A stretch of DNA of 64,000 nucleotides from Echiichthys vipera. Taxonomy: Eukaryota > Chordata > Actinopteri > Perciformes > Trachinidae. The stretch is from the NCBI GenBank assembly GCA_963691815.1, contig OY829648.1, positions 13,673,473 to 13,737,472 on the forward strand, read 5' to 3'. Under the pieces are notes generated by a model. The model saw nothing but the letters and a program-made list of their open reading frames with translations, had not been told where the DNA came from and did not search any database. A program made the position numbers and the translations under genes. Positions 11,456 to 54,227 of this stretch are shown here, in pieces; positions within the stretch are counted from its first letter, which is position 1; each line of letters begins with the position of its first letter.

Positions 11456-12452
11456 AAAAAAGCATAGATATTCAGAACGGCTGAACAATCCTGGGCCTGG
11501 GGGTGTGTGTGTGAGTCTGCGGTTTGGAGAGGGAGGGAGCTGCAGTGTCAAAAGTGAAAAGCTCAGAGGAAAATTGAAGCCCCATAATGGAAGCATAATG
11601 GGCTTAGTGTCAGAGTCTTGCAGACGAGCCGGGGGGGAAGCACGACTGCCGTCACCCTCTCTTACCTCAAGCCAGTATAACGGGGTTTAGGAAGCAACGA
11701 GGAGACAACAACAGGCCCCAAACAGGCTTTAGAGATACACCAACAGCCTAATGGCTGGATGTGGATGGAATTCATAACAACAAGATGGTAACTGGTCGTC
11801 TCTTTGTGGGATTGTAGCGCATCATGTCTCAGACTCAAGTTGAATACTCAAAAGGTTTTCTCTCAACCCATGTAGGGTTCCTCCTCCAAATTCACGAGGG
11901 GAGAGGCAGAAAATGTCATTGAGGAAGACTCTGTGGCAAGAGTTTACAAAAGTGAATGATGATACTTTTGGCGAAAAAAAATGAGTTCAGGCTCTCTTCT
12001 CCCTGTGTGATTTGTGAAGGAGGGAAGGACAGGACGGGGATGCAGATACAGACATTCTCCGGAGACATTTTAATTCACCTCATGTATAGCACAGCTCACT
12101 CGCATTTCAATTCACTACAGGCACTGTACAACAGCTGTCAAGACAAAAATTGAATTTGAAGTGGTGCCCCTGGCGATGACTACCAATGCCGGATGGACCA
12201 TCCACTGCTGTCATAGATCTGTGAGTGACTGACAGGCTGCAACCAGACATGTTAAGGGGGTTATCTAACGCCTGGTATCAAGGCAGATTTCCAGTTGAGT
12301 AAAACATTGGGGGATGAGGTCAGGCGTGGAGCGAGGGAGTGTGTTAGACAGTAAAGGATTAAGCTTTGTCCCTGCTGTTGTGTACAAAATGTGCATTTGC
12401 ATCTTCATGAAGCTGTAGTTAAGATCTAGGATCCAGATTTAGTGGATTCTCA

Positions 12453-12557
<105 letters not shown>

Positions 12558-13635
12558 GAGGCGGAGAGAATGTGCTGATCAGATGGACTTGAGGACGAGT
12601 AAAGCAGATTTGGACTCAGACCATGTGTTGGTTATTTTTGGAGAACATCCAGATCTCTCCTATATGACATAATACTACTGAGGCAGGTTGTAGAGGCCGG
12701 TGTTGTATGAACAGTTTGTTGTTGTGTGGAGGATGAAGACGGGCCAGTTAGGTGGGGGGAGGATTAAAGTATGGGTTAAAGGTGTGCTGTGACTTTGTTT
12801 CATTGCACTGCTTTGCTTTTTTTTTTAAATGTTCCTTATGTGTCCCATAAAAGTTTAGTATAGTATCTTAAATATAACCTCCCCCCTCCTTTTCATGACA
12901 TATTTGTCTACAAACACCAATTTGATACTTATTCCACACATAGCTCTAGTATAATTCTCTGCCTTTACATTTCTTTTTACATTTGTGCTCACAACAGGTT
13001 AAAAGAGTACTGGGATTATATTTCTGACCAACCAATATTGTCTATATGGGCTGCCAATGTAAGCTGGGTCCAACCAATACTTTGATTTTTTTTATACAAG
13101 TTTATGGACTTTTTTATAACTATAGCTTGTTTTTACTTTTTTATGTGCAGTTAATCTGTCTTTTAATTTGGAGGAATTTAATAGTAACATTATTTATTGT
13201 GTAAAGCACTTAAATTCTAACACAGGTTTTATCCCTATATCTTAACTTGCACTATATTTTTGTCTTTTTGTTTTTTACTTGTGTGATTTATTTTTGATGC
13301 AAACTCATGAGCACTGTTGGAGGGAGCCTGAGACCCCAGATTTTCACTGAAAAAGACTGCTTCTGTAATCATTTGCTTTTGACAATAACTAACTATTCTG
13401 ATAAAGCTTATGATAACGTTGCTGTGTTTCCCAACTATATTTGCTATACAAAGATACATCAATGAAGGCTAGTTTAATCTGTATGGATACTGTATGGTTC
13501 AGGTTCAATGTGGTGCCCGCTGAGGTGGGATATGAGTTTAGCTTTTCCTCCTATAAGTGCTGCAGCAGCATACAATTAGTGTGGTTGCACTATGAATGCT
13601 AACGTATGACAGAACATTCTGCAGATACCTGTTTT

Positions 13636-13726
13636 AAAGATTTATTTTGGGGGTTTTTTGCTTTTATTTGGCAAGTTGAAAGTTTTTCTTCAAGTTTGGT
13701 AAGCCTGAAGAGTGACAGCAAGGCGG

Positions 13727-13764
<38 letters not shown>

Positions 13765-13866
13765 GCATGCAGCAAAGGACCACAGATCGTATTTGAACCC
13801 GGGCGGCTGCCAAGGACTGAGCCAATATAGGCGCCACACTCTACCTGGTGAGCTAGAGGCCGCCCC
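13636..13866 (-). mobile_element. tRNA-derived SINE with expanded internal (CT)n
   Basis: On the minus strand this begins GGGGCGGCCTCTAGCTCACC with an A-box-like TAGCTCACCAGGTAGAG. It has a B-box-like GGGTTCAAATACG, then CCTTTGCTGCATGC, a (CT)n stretch, CTTGCTGTCAC, and a tail with AAATAAAAGC and AAAATAAATCTTTAAAA. The same order occurs at 60783-60985 on the plus strand, so both belong to one family. The tail supplies two AATAAA motifs on the acbd6 sense strand. Confidence 0.75.
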
Positions 13867-14616
13867 AACTCTAAGTTATCTAATGAGCAGAAAACAAGTC
13901 AGAGGTAAAATATTTGTTGAAGACTTTAATTTGATAAATGACAAATTATTAAAGCATTCCTTGAATGTAACAACTGAATCATGAACAAATGATCAGAGAG
14001 GGTTGACCCAGACTAAAAGGCCTGGCTGATTGTCAGACCTGGGCAGTAGGAGTGGGTGATATGTATAACATATTCGATTACAGTATGTAAGTTCATATTG
14101 CATTTACAGATAAAATAATTGGATGGAAATTCCCCTTTTTTTGGTGCGTCCAGTGACTTAAAAACCTGACAAATCCAGATACTTCATCGCAATGATGCAC
14201 AAATCCTGTCATCCCAATATTGCCAGTAAGCAATCCTGCTCATTGATTTGCAACATTGCCTACGATAGCCAAATACAGCAAGATATCTTTTAGGCATATT
14301 TACCGTAGTATAGTAAAATCTTCACTAGTACAGTTACCATCATATCACCCAACCTTACTGGGAATATAAAGTTGATATACAGTGTTTAGATGAATGGAAA
14401 TACATGAGGTGTGCTTCATTTCATGTAGTTAAATCCTGTAGTTCCACAGAGCTAAGAAATCCAACTCACCTTAAGTATTTGAAAATCAAATCAAACCGTT
14501 TCAATCCTGGTCTACTAACTCCTGGGGATGAATAGAGTCTCTTCAGGGATGAAGGAGGGATAAAAGGGATGAAATGAGGATGAGGGCTGGGGATCGGGTG
14601 GCGGCAGTTGGGAGAG
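13637..14616 (-). other. acbd6: Probable acbd6 3'UTR (predicted extent)
   Basis: Downstream of the acbd6 stop I see no AATAAA on the minus strand until two copies inside the SINE tail (complements of 13663-13668 and 13641-13646); a weaker ATTAAA is at 13925-13930. If the SINE signals are used, most of this roughly 950-base 3'UTR is mobile-element DNA (MITE at 14047-14357 plus the SINE). The extent is inferred. Confidence 0.4.
14047..14357. mobile_element. MITE-like element with about 17-bp terminal inverted repeats
   Basis: The left end TAGGAGTGGGTGATATG and the reverse complement of the right end, TAAGGTTGGGTGATATG, match at 14 of 17 positions. The 311-bp interior has no coding capacity. 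Size, ends and AT-rich content fit a miniature inverted-repeat transposable element. It lies in the likely acbd6 3'UTR. Confidence 0.65.
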
Positions 14617-45958
<31,342 letters not shown>

Positions 45959-46250
45959 TGTTATTATTGTTTTTAACGCTGACGTACCGTCAGAGAAGAG
46001 GTGCGCTGTTAGATCCCTGTGAAAAGACGTTTAAGACGAACGGAGAGAAGCTGTCTTAAATATATTTGTCAAATATTTCAGCACCGATTGTCGTTTTTTA
46101 ATCCGTTATCGTTAAGAATCCGTGACAGTCGGGTTTATTTCTACCATTGGTCCGTCTCTGGTACTGTCATCTAAAAGCACCGGCTAAAATCACCGCTAGC
46201 AAGAAAGGTTCCGCTTGCACCTGCGTCACAGACGCGTTTCCCATGTGGTA
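45959..46250 (-). promoter_or_regulatory. acbd6: acbd6 5'UTR and promoter region (predicted)
   Basis: Immediately upstream of the acbd6 ATG. It contains CpG dinucleotides and a short palindrome CTGACGTACCGTCAG (45979-45993) made of two TGACG half-sites. No TATA box is evident. The transcription start cannot be fixed from sequence. Confidence 0.45.
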
Positions 46251-46403
46251 AGAAAAAAACGAAGAACTAATTTTGACCGGTTACTTTTGGTATGAATTTG
46301 TTTTTTAAACCACATAATTAAATCTACATGCACCATACACACTGTTTTGAAACACTTTAACTATTCAGTTAACGTGGAAACAACTAAGTTTACGTTTGAC
46401 GCT

Positions 46404-46443
46404 ACGTCAACTGTTGTGAGTTGACGTCAACTGTTGTCAGTTA
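46404..46443. promoter_or_regulatory. Tandem 20-bp repeat containing a full CRE palindrome
   Basis: ACGTCAACTGTTGTGAGTTG is followed directly by ACGTCAACTGTTGTCAGTTA (18 of 20 identical). The junction forms GTTGACGTCAAC, a perfect 12-base palindrome containing the consensus CRE TGACGTCA (46422-46429). It lies about 460 bases upstream of the acbd6 ATG. Function is inferred from the motif only. Confidence 0.5.
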
Positions 46444-46722
46444 ACCTAGCCTAGCGTAAGTTAACATGAAAACTCATTGTTTGAACTGGTCAAAATGGGT
46501 AATTAAAATATAAAGGTTTGTATTTTATCTCCTACAGCTGCCAACATAGTCATTTTTTAATATGTAGAGTACGGCTTGCAGTTTTGCTTGATAATATACC
46601 GTTGTAATACACGGTTGCTAGGTAAATCTACAGCCTAGTAACGCAGGTGAGGTACATTAGTTGCCACGGTTATGTGGCCAATTGCTCGCTTAACTAATTT
46701 AACCAAAGAGGTTACTATATAC

Positions 46723-46779
46723 AATACTATACTATACTATACTATACTATACTATACTATACTATACTATACTATACTA
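46723..46779. repeat. (ACTAT)n pentanucleotide microsatellite
   Basis: About 11 perfect ACTAT units, followed by a doubled TACTAGTGTTAT motif (to about 46799). It lies in the acbd6-xpr1 intergenic region. Confidence 0.95.
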
Positions 46780-47929
46780 GTGTTATACTAGTGTTATAAC
46801 CTATTTGCTTTAACGTTACTGTCTAAGGTGCCCAATTTCAGTTTCAATTTTCATTTTTTTTTCAATCTTTATTGACAAACATGGATATACAGCAGGTAAA
46901 AACATCTTCTGTACATCCTTTAAGTCTACAATCACAAACAAGCCAGGGAGGTCAAGGGGTTACCAAAAAATAAAATAAAATAAACAAAAGCAAAAAAAAG
47001 AAGAAAGTAAAAGTCACAGAGTTCATATGATTGAACAACATTTTTGTTGTACATTCAGATATGGACATTTTTTTAAGATTGGCACTGAATAACATTAGGT
47101 TAGAATAACGAGTAAATTCATCACATAATACTCATTATTATGAATTTTCAGGTTGGTTGCTTATCTTCTAGGGCAATGACACTTTGGATTTGTGTTGACA
47201 CCTGTCATGAGGCAAAGGTCAGACGCACCAAATGCAATAGTGCAGTTTGTCCAGCAGATGTTGCTGTTGACATAATGATGAATTGTCGCCTGCAGCTTCT
47301 CTTAATTCATCCATGCTGCAGACACTGAGCGGTGTTCCCAGAAGCTCACGAGATAAACTCAGAACTATATCTTATATTTGTTTTACAAAAACACTCACAA
47401 TAGTCCATCCAACTTGATTAGGATGTGTGTAGTCTCACTCCCATTACCCCTCGGCATTATGGCATTTGCCATAAACGTAGGAAACTTTGGAAAAGGGCAG
47501 CATAATGAGATCCTTTTGAAATATCCTGTGAGTAATGGTAGGTTGTTATCTCGTTCTCTTAAAACTCCGTGCTTTTAAAGAGAACAAACAAAGGCATCTG
47601 TTGACCTAGTACTATAATTTACTCTCCCATTTCCAGATAAACCATATTTTATAAATACATATTGTCCATAACTCGAGTAGTATTGCCAATCAGAAGAGAG
47701 AGCAAACATAAGTCAATCATGATTTTAAAAAACACGTCTGCAATCATTCTGTGATCTTTAAATGGAGTTTGAACAATGGGCTGCAACCCACCAAATGTAA
47801 ACTTCAATGTATATAAATGATCCTTTTATGAAGTCTATCCCTTCTTTCATTGCAGGCACACAACAAAAGCAACAACAAGCTTCTCAGACGGGGCTGTGGT
47901 CTTAATATCTGCGTGTACAAGGTGAGGGG

Positions 47930-48363
47930 TTCACCGACCGCACTGCCAACTAGTTTTTTACTGGAGGTCCCAACAACGCCCGGTGCCACTGCGCGCTCTG
48001 CTGACGCAACCACGTCGCTTTGGCTCAATGCGATGGCGGACCGCAGTGTCCCCAGACCTGCCCAGGGAGGGACGGAGCAAAGTCACTGAGCCACTCTCAC
48101 CGTTAAACTGACCACCTGTTAAAGAGAGGCCGCTGCCATTGCCGTCCCTCCCCTGACATAGTATGTGGGACGGGATCTGCTCGGAGTGCACTGACCACCG
48201 GGACGAACCAGAAGTGGAGTGAAGAGGAGCGGAGTGCGCTGCTCTGACGCACCGCATGTTAAACCAGCAAGTTGACTGAAATAACAAAAGTCGCGTCGAC
48301 GGGGAAGGGGACAGTCGCTCTTGGATTTTAACGGAGGTTTGAGGGGACAGTTGTTCCGGCAAA
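47930..48363 (+). promoter_or_regulatory. xpr1: xpr1 promoter and 5'UTR region (predicted)
   Basis: GC content and CpG frequency rise sharply from about 47930 and fall again within the first xpr1 intron, as expected for a CpG-type promoter and leader. A short upstream ORF (48256-48279, MLNQQVD) lies in the likely 5'UTR. The start site is not determined. Confidence 0.5.
48256..48279 (+). CDS. Possible upstream ORF in the xpr1 leader
   Basis: An ATG 108 bases before the xpr1 start opens a seven-codon frame, MLNQQVD, ending in TGA. Its start context is CGC-ATG-T, weaker than that of the main ATG (A at -3). It matters only if transcription begins upstream of 48256. Confidence 0.3.
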   Translation: MLNQQVD

Positions 48364-48432
48364 ATGAAATTCGCGGAGCATCTTTCGTCCCACATCACTC
48401 CAGAGTGGAGGAAACAGTATCTTCAGTATGAG
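48364..48432 (+). CDS. xpr1: xpr1 exon 1 coding part (residues 1-23)
   Basis: Encodes MKFAEHLSSHITPEWRKQYL and QYE, the conserved start of SPX-domain proteins of the XPR1 type. The donor GTAAAG at 48433 follows in phase 0. Confidence 0.94.
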
Positions 48433-51400
48433 GTAAAGTGAATTTGATCTATTTTAAATAAACTCCTTGTGAATATGGGCATGACCGAAACTCCTTCAAA
48501 TGCATCCTTCTTTTCCTTTTTTGTTTTTAGAGGAAAGTGGAAGATAAGACTCAATATAAACTATGACAAACATGTAAAAGCTTATTAAATGAATTGCTTT
48601 CTGTTTCAGTTTAGCCTGCTCCTGAGAGCCATAAACGATGGGAAAGATAAGGGATGTCCTATTGTTTATGGGGGAGAAATTGACTGCGGGTGTTAAGAAC
48701 CTTAGGGACCATTCATTGTTTATTATTGCTGTGTGCTGAGTTTTAATACCTAAAATTAATAAAATTAAACAATTTATTGGACAATTGAATGTCTTTCATA
48801 CTGGAACAATTAATAACATAATTCTATTATTTATTTTAACAATACATAGTATACAGATTTCGTATAATAATTCAAATTGAAATAAACTGAAATAATTCAT
48901 TTAATTAGCTTTTTTTTGTAGGTTTATTGTTCTTGTTTTGGTAAAAACGAATATGGACACCTTCATTTTAATACATTTTTCCCCATGTCTTGATTTCTTG
49001 TTGTAGTTTATCTATCATAATTACTGATGGGTATATACTAAAAAATGAAAAAGGGTGTTAATTGTCAATTACTCTGATAATCCCATCCAATACATTCACC
49101 TTCTTTGGATTTTCCCTTCATTTTTATTTTTTGCCAAAAGAAAATTCCCATGCATCAAGCATGCATTGTTGTAAAATTACTAATATTCTTCTGTAATTTT
49201 TCCTTGATTTTGATCAGAGTTACATCGTATTTTTAGTATATAATGATGTAGTTGTTATTCATATTTTGCACGGTTAAACATAAATGGCTGTCTCTGTGAA
49301 TCAACCTGCAAGACTTCATCTAATAGCATATTCTGTCTGGTTTCTGACTGCGGATTTATGGAGACCATTTGTGTGCACACATGGTCTTTGTTGGATGGTG
49401 TACAGTACTTGAGGAGTATTTCATATTCACACCCGACTTATTGCTGGCTCGACATTAAGAGCTTTAGTGCAGACGTGCAGTGACAGGACAGGCTGCTCCA
49501 TTCCATTTAGCTCTATGAATTATAGACAAAGACCCTGTTCTCTTCAACCTCAGCAGCCTGCATCCCAGACCCAACAGAAGCACACTGCACTGGTTTTATT
49601 TTGGAAACATGCCCTGAATATTATTATTAAGTTGGATTTAAGCTCATCCCAGCCTGACATGAATTATATGCTGTCATCATCATGTGATAATAACCTCTTC
49701 AGACAACATAATTAAAGTGGGAAAAAAATAAAGAGGTGTCAGACATGTAGTGGGAACACCGCAGAGAGGACAACTCTATAGTAGTATCTCATTTTTTAAC
49801 TGATTATATCAACACATGTGGTGTCTTTGTGTGCACAGACAGACGCACGGTAAGCCCAGGGACAGATGCATGGCCATACCAGCCATTTTACACCTCCAGT
49901 CTTCAGCTCGGCACTCACTGACCTGAGATGGATGATGATAGATTTTCTCTGTCATCTACGTTTAGTGTTGGTATTCACTTATATTAGATAACATTTTGAA
50001 TTGACGTTAAAGTTTTAATATTGCATTTTAGCGATATATTTACACTAGTAACTACAATAGTGGATTGAAGATGATTGCTTTTTTTTTTAACCGGAATTGT
50101 GCACAATCCTTTTAGATGTATTAAAGAATATTGTATCTCTTAATTACTGGAATATCTGATTTTCGAGTATGATAGATTGATTGTCTCTACCAGTCTATTA
50201 TTACTTGTTATATACAATTTAGATTTAAAGCAAAACAACAAGTCTGCTGTAAACACAACCATTGGTAGGTGATTCATATGGAGCCGAGGCCTTTATGAGC
50301 ATATTGTTGTCATGTGTGTAGCTATTGTTGAATTATGTAGAACATAGTCGATGTCCTATCCATACGATTTGTATTCTTCTTGAAGTCTGAATTATACAGG
50401 GCTTGCAGGAAGGATGGGTTTGTATGTGTTTGTCCTACTGCGGCTGCCTTCAGTCTTTGTTTGACCTCCGTAAACACCAATACTTCCTGAGTGGGCGGGA
50501 CATCTTATTCATGGTTTTAAGCCCTCGGAAACAAGTCAAGAAACAAGGACAAACAAACTTATCTGCAACAAACGAAGTCCTTTGATTTTAGTGGAAGGGG
50601 TTGATGAGATAAAAAATAATCAATTTTAATGTCATTCTGCAAAATGCAAAGCCCTGATATGCTGCTGTGGTACGACAGAAGCAGCGCCAGTCCATGGACC
50701 CCATTCAAGGGAACATTACAGCCATTATGCACAGTGGTAGCCAACAGTCCCTCATGTATTTATTGTGCCTTATGTGTTGCAGTAGCCACTGCAGCTAACA
50801 CAACAGCTGTATTGTAATGCAGTTGTCTATCTTTTAAATGACTTACAGACACATTATTCCATCAACACAGATCATTTTTACCCGTAGTCCATGCAGTAAA
50901 ATACATTCTCTGTGGCGTTTGCAATATTACAACTGCCCACATCCAAATTGACTGTGGTTTGAAGTGATATTCTTGCCTTTGTGTGCTCGTTGGATTAATT
51001 AACCTGCTGCCCAGTTTTCACTCGCTTCCTTTTTTAGAGCACGCTATTGTGTGGAAAGCTGTGCTCTGTCTATTTAGATTGGTCAGCCAGTTTCTATGCA
51101 GATGAGAAGGTTGCGGCAAAGTGGCTGTTCCAGCAAATACAGGCTTTAGTTAGTGAGGCGCTTCATTCTAACATGGAGGCATTGACAAGGCGATTGAGTG
51201 ATAGAGTAATTAGGTGTCTTCTTTATCCTGTGGGATTGTAGTTATAAACTTATATGCTAAACAGCTGTTTGGTATGGAGGTGTGCATGTCCTGCTGACTC
51301 CAGAGGCTTCTGAAAGGGCAGTGGATATAGCTTGATAGAGAGAGCATTTAAATGTAATAGTTATTAAGTGCAAACATTTTTAAAATGCTGTTTATGAATT

Positions 51401-54227
51401 TAGCTTACTGTCTGCTTTCCAAGTCAGTTTCTCTACATGCCTGAGGGGTTTTCATGCAAAAGCAAACTTGCTTGTATTAGAGCATGTACAATGATGAATT
51501 TAATCCAGATGTATATTGAGTAACTAATGTGTATTGAACATTAGAGGTATTTAGAAAGAGTGATAGCTAGAGATGCAGGTGTGTGTGCGTGGGCAAGAGA
51601 ACAAGGCCACTTATGCATTTACCTCCACAGTCTAATCACTTGTGGAAAGCTTAGATGAGGAGGAGGAGGAGAGTGCATGTGGAGACTCGCATTTACAATT
51701 CAAACCAGCAAAGTGACATTATGTTGACAAAAAGCAGGTGCTTGTGTGATTTCAGTGAGTGATTGCTGTACGTTCAAAGGTGAAGCCTTGTCTTTCCCTT
51801 AATTAATCTGAGTGATGTCGTGTAAATGTCTAAGCCAGCACACTGAGCTTTGTTACTGTGACAGACGTAACGGAAATAATACATAAAATATCGAGCATTC
51901 CTCTCATCATCTGTATTTTGTGTAATGAACGTGTGATTTATCAGCATGTTCAACAATATGAACATTATGTATACAACAGGCATGGCACGGCAACTGCTGA
52001 GAACCCCCCTTTCTATACCTCCCTCCTTCGTTCATCCTCACCTCATCGTTCCTCCCCCACTGGGAGGACATCTGGTCCCCGACCAGACCTGCCCTCTGCT
52101 CCCCTCCCTCCATCTTCTCCTCCCATCCTCTCGACTCCTCTCTATACATGCAGGGATCCACTCACACACAGAGCTATAGGGATTCAAGTGATCCATCGTT
52201 GGCTTTATGGTTGAGCCAGAGATCTCTTCAATCTAATAATGCACACTGTGTGATCTTCTCAAGCGCAGGGGTAACAACCTCAAGCATCTTAGAGGACGGA
52301 TTTGACCATCTTTCTTATTGACAATGTTTTCGTTAGTATCCACTCACCATGTCAGTGAGTCAGAGGGATTGAACTTTGTTGCCAAGAGCCTTGGTCAGGC
52401 ATAGGGACTTAAGTCTGGTACTTACTTACTGGTGTTACACGCATGTTTGCTTTCGTGATTATATATAATCATCACGTTGATGCATGGTCATTCAAACTGA
52501 TGGCCCCATTAGGCTTGGCTTAGTTATTGTCTACAGGTTTCACTACTGATTACTGCCAAGCCCGCAGGTTTATCCCAGTTCCCCAAAGACACCCCACCCC
52601 TACCCCCCCCTTTCCCATCACTGCCATCACCATGGCAATGCCTCTCTGTCTGAATCTGAATGTCTACTTCCCATCTATTAGTCAGGGGGGCTCTTTTTGC
52701 TCACCAGAGATTAGCCAGGACCGGGCCCTGATCCAATGGTGTGTGTACACAGTTGGTCTTCTGTGATCTTTATCAGACAAGGTAGAGACAACATGCTACA
52801 TAGAAATGAAATGTTTACCTCTTGGATTAGACTCCAGTGTCAAAGTCTCATTGTGCATATAATTCACTTAAGAGAAACTTAAGTATTAACAATCCAGGTT
52901 GCTACTAATGCACAGCAGTTGATGAGGGTTTTCCACCCACACACAGCATTACTCACACAGCCATCTCACTGTAATGTTATAAAAGCAGAGGGTAATATAG
53001 GAACCAGGACGGAGAGAGCGCTTCGCTGTCATCAGTGGATTAGACAGAAAAAGGATCGGAGGACCGTTTTCTCCTATTTGCACATTTTATCAACATAGCA
53101 GTATGCTGAACACTACTAATTTCATAAAGTTAGATAGACAGAATCAGTTTTTTTCTGTTTGGCTGGGGCAGTTTAGTTATTAAGACAGTCAGGAAACAGG
53201 ATTCACTTCCAGTCTTTTCTCTGATTACCACTGATACGTTCAGATGAGCCAGCGTACAATTATCTGTCAGTTTCCATTATCTTCAAGATCAATCTTGTTG
53301 CAGAGAAACAACCTCATTTAACTGCAGCTATCTCTCTCCTCCCAGTTGTGTCTCTCAGTTGGTCTGTCTGCCCACCTCTCTCTCTTTCTCCACAATCTGC
53401 TCTTTTCATCAGAAACATGTATGATGTCTATCAAACCCTGTACCTTTCTCTGTCATGTAGTCAGTAAAGTTTTGTGCAGTCAGACCATCTCCTTTCCTTA
53501 CTTGTCTCACTGTTTTAGATCAACTAAATGAGAGCAATAACAGAGCAGCACTCTCATCCGCCTAAGCTTAAAGTTATCTTACACTAATAGAGATAACACA
53601 AACTGATCTAATCGGACAATTCTATTGGGGTTTATAGGAATAACTGATATATCAGGTCTGATTTTACGACCGACATATGGCACTGTTGGGCCTGTATGTT
53701 TTTTGAGCTATTAAAAGATTTAGAAATATCTGTGTATCTAGTGTAACGTGGAGTAAATGAGATCAATTGCCAGTTTGTGCTTTGTTCCTTTTGTTATGAC
53801 AGTTGCTGTAATCTCCCATATGGAGAACAAGAGTTTAGTTAATGGCTCTCCAATGGCTTTAGATGGTTCAAATGCTACTCTAAAAGCAGATGGTGCTAAT
53901 AATTGTGTAATGTCTCATGGTTTACTGTGATCTCTTCTCACTTTTACAAGTGTATGTACTGAAAATACACTTTACTCATTTGATCTGATGTGGAACTGAC
54001 TCTTTAAAATGACTCAACCTTTATTCCATACGTGTATAAACTAATCATCTGTATCTATGTATTCTATGGCCTCTTTAACATCCCGGCAGAAGCACATCAG
54101 TGTACAGACCTGTCTTGTGTGTCGCTTGGGTCAGTGTTTGCAGACAGTGATTTTGTTTTTTCGTTTCCTCATCAGGCGTTCAAGGATATGCTGTATGCTG
54201 CCCAGGACCAAGCCCCGTCCATAGAAG
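48364..54227 (+). CDS. xpr1: Phosphate exporter XPR1 (SLC53A1), first two coding exons
   Basis: Exons 48364-48432 and 54176-54227 join to MKFAEHLSSHITPEWRKQYL, QYE|AFKDMLYAAQDQAPSIE and one extra base. This is the N-terminus of the SPX domain of XPR1, nearly identical to the human protein as recalled. XPR1 is a multi-pass plasma-membrane protein that exports inorganic phosphate. Its cytosolic SPX domain senses inositol pyrophosphates, and the protein is also known as a receptor for certain gammaretroviruses. Only about 40 residues lie here; I could not find the next exon (expected to encode the rest of SPX helix 1 and following) before base 64000. The ATG has A at -3. Teleosts can carry xpr1a and xpr1b, and this fragment does not decide which. 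Confidence 0.93.
48433..54175 (+). other. xpr1: xpr1 intron 1
   Basis: 5.7 kb, AT-rich. No microsatellite of note, no recognised mobile element and no convincing frame. The pyrimidine-rich stretch at 52010-52145 gives spurious Pro/Ser-rich frames. Confidence 0.75.
54176..54227 (+). CDS. xpr1: xpr1 exon 2 (residues 24-40)
   Basis: The acceptor is TTTCCTCATCAG at 54175. The 52-nt exon encodes AFKDMLYAAQDQAPSIE plus G of the next codon and ends at a GTAAGG donor. It aligns with AFKDMLYSAQDQAPSVE in human XPR1 as recalled. Confidence 0.93.

Larger units (their letters stand above)
46251..47929. other. acbd6-xpr1 intergenic region
   Basis: AT-rich DNA between two divergent genes. It includes the doubled CRE-like motif, the ACTAT repeat and, at about 46848-46990, an A/T-rich stretch (CAATCTTTATTGACAAACAT and a poly-A-like end) that may be the 3' end of a retroelement. 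No gene is recognised. Confidence 0.65.

Noticed and set aside
46848..46990. LINE 3' end in antisense orientation
   Set aside because: An AT-rich stretch with a poly-A-like end was noticed, but no reverse-transcriptase coding sequence or certain family match is visible, so it is mentioned only within the intergenic entry.
47958..48398. 146-codon minus-strand frame across the xpr1 start region
   Set aside because: An antisense frame in CpG-rich leader DNA, overlapping the true first exon of xpr1; no domain.
51858..52214. 118-codon Pro/Ser-rich frame in xpr1 intron 1
   Set aside because: Arises from a pyrimidine-rich segment; no domain or splice signals supporting an exon.
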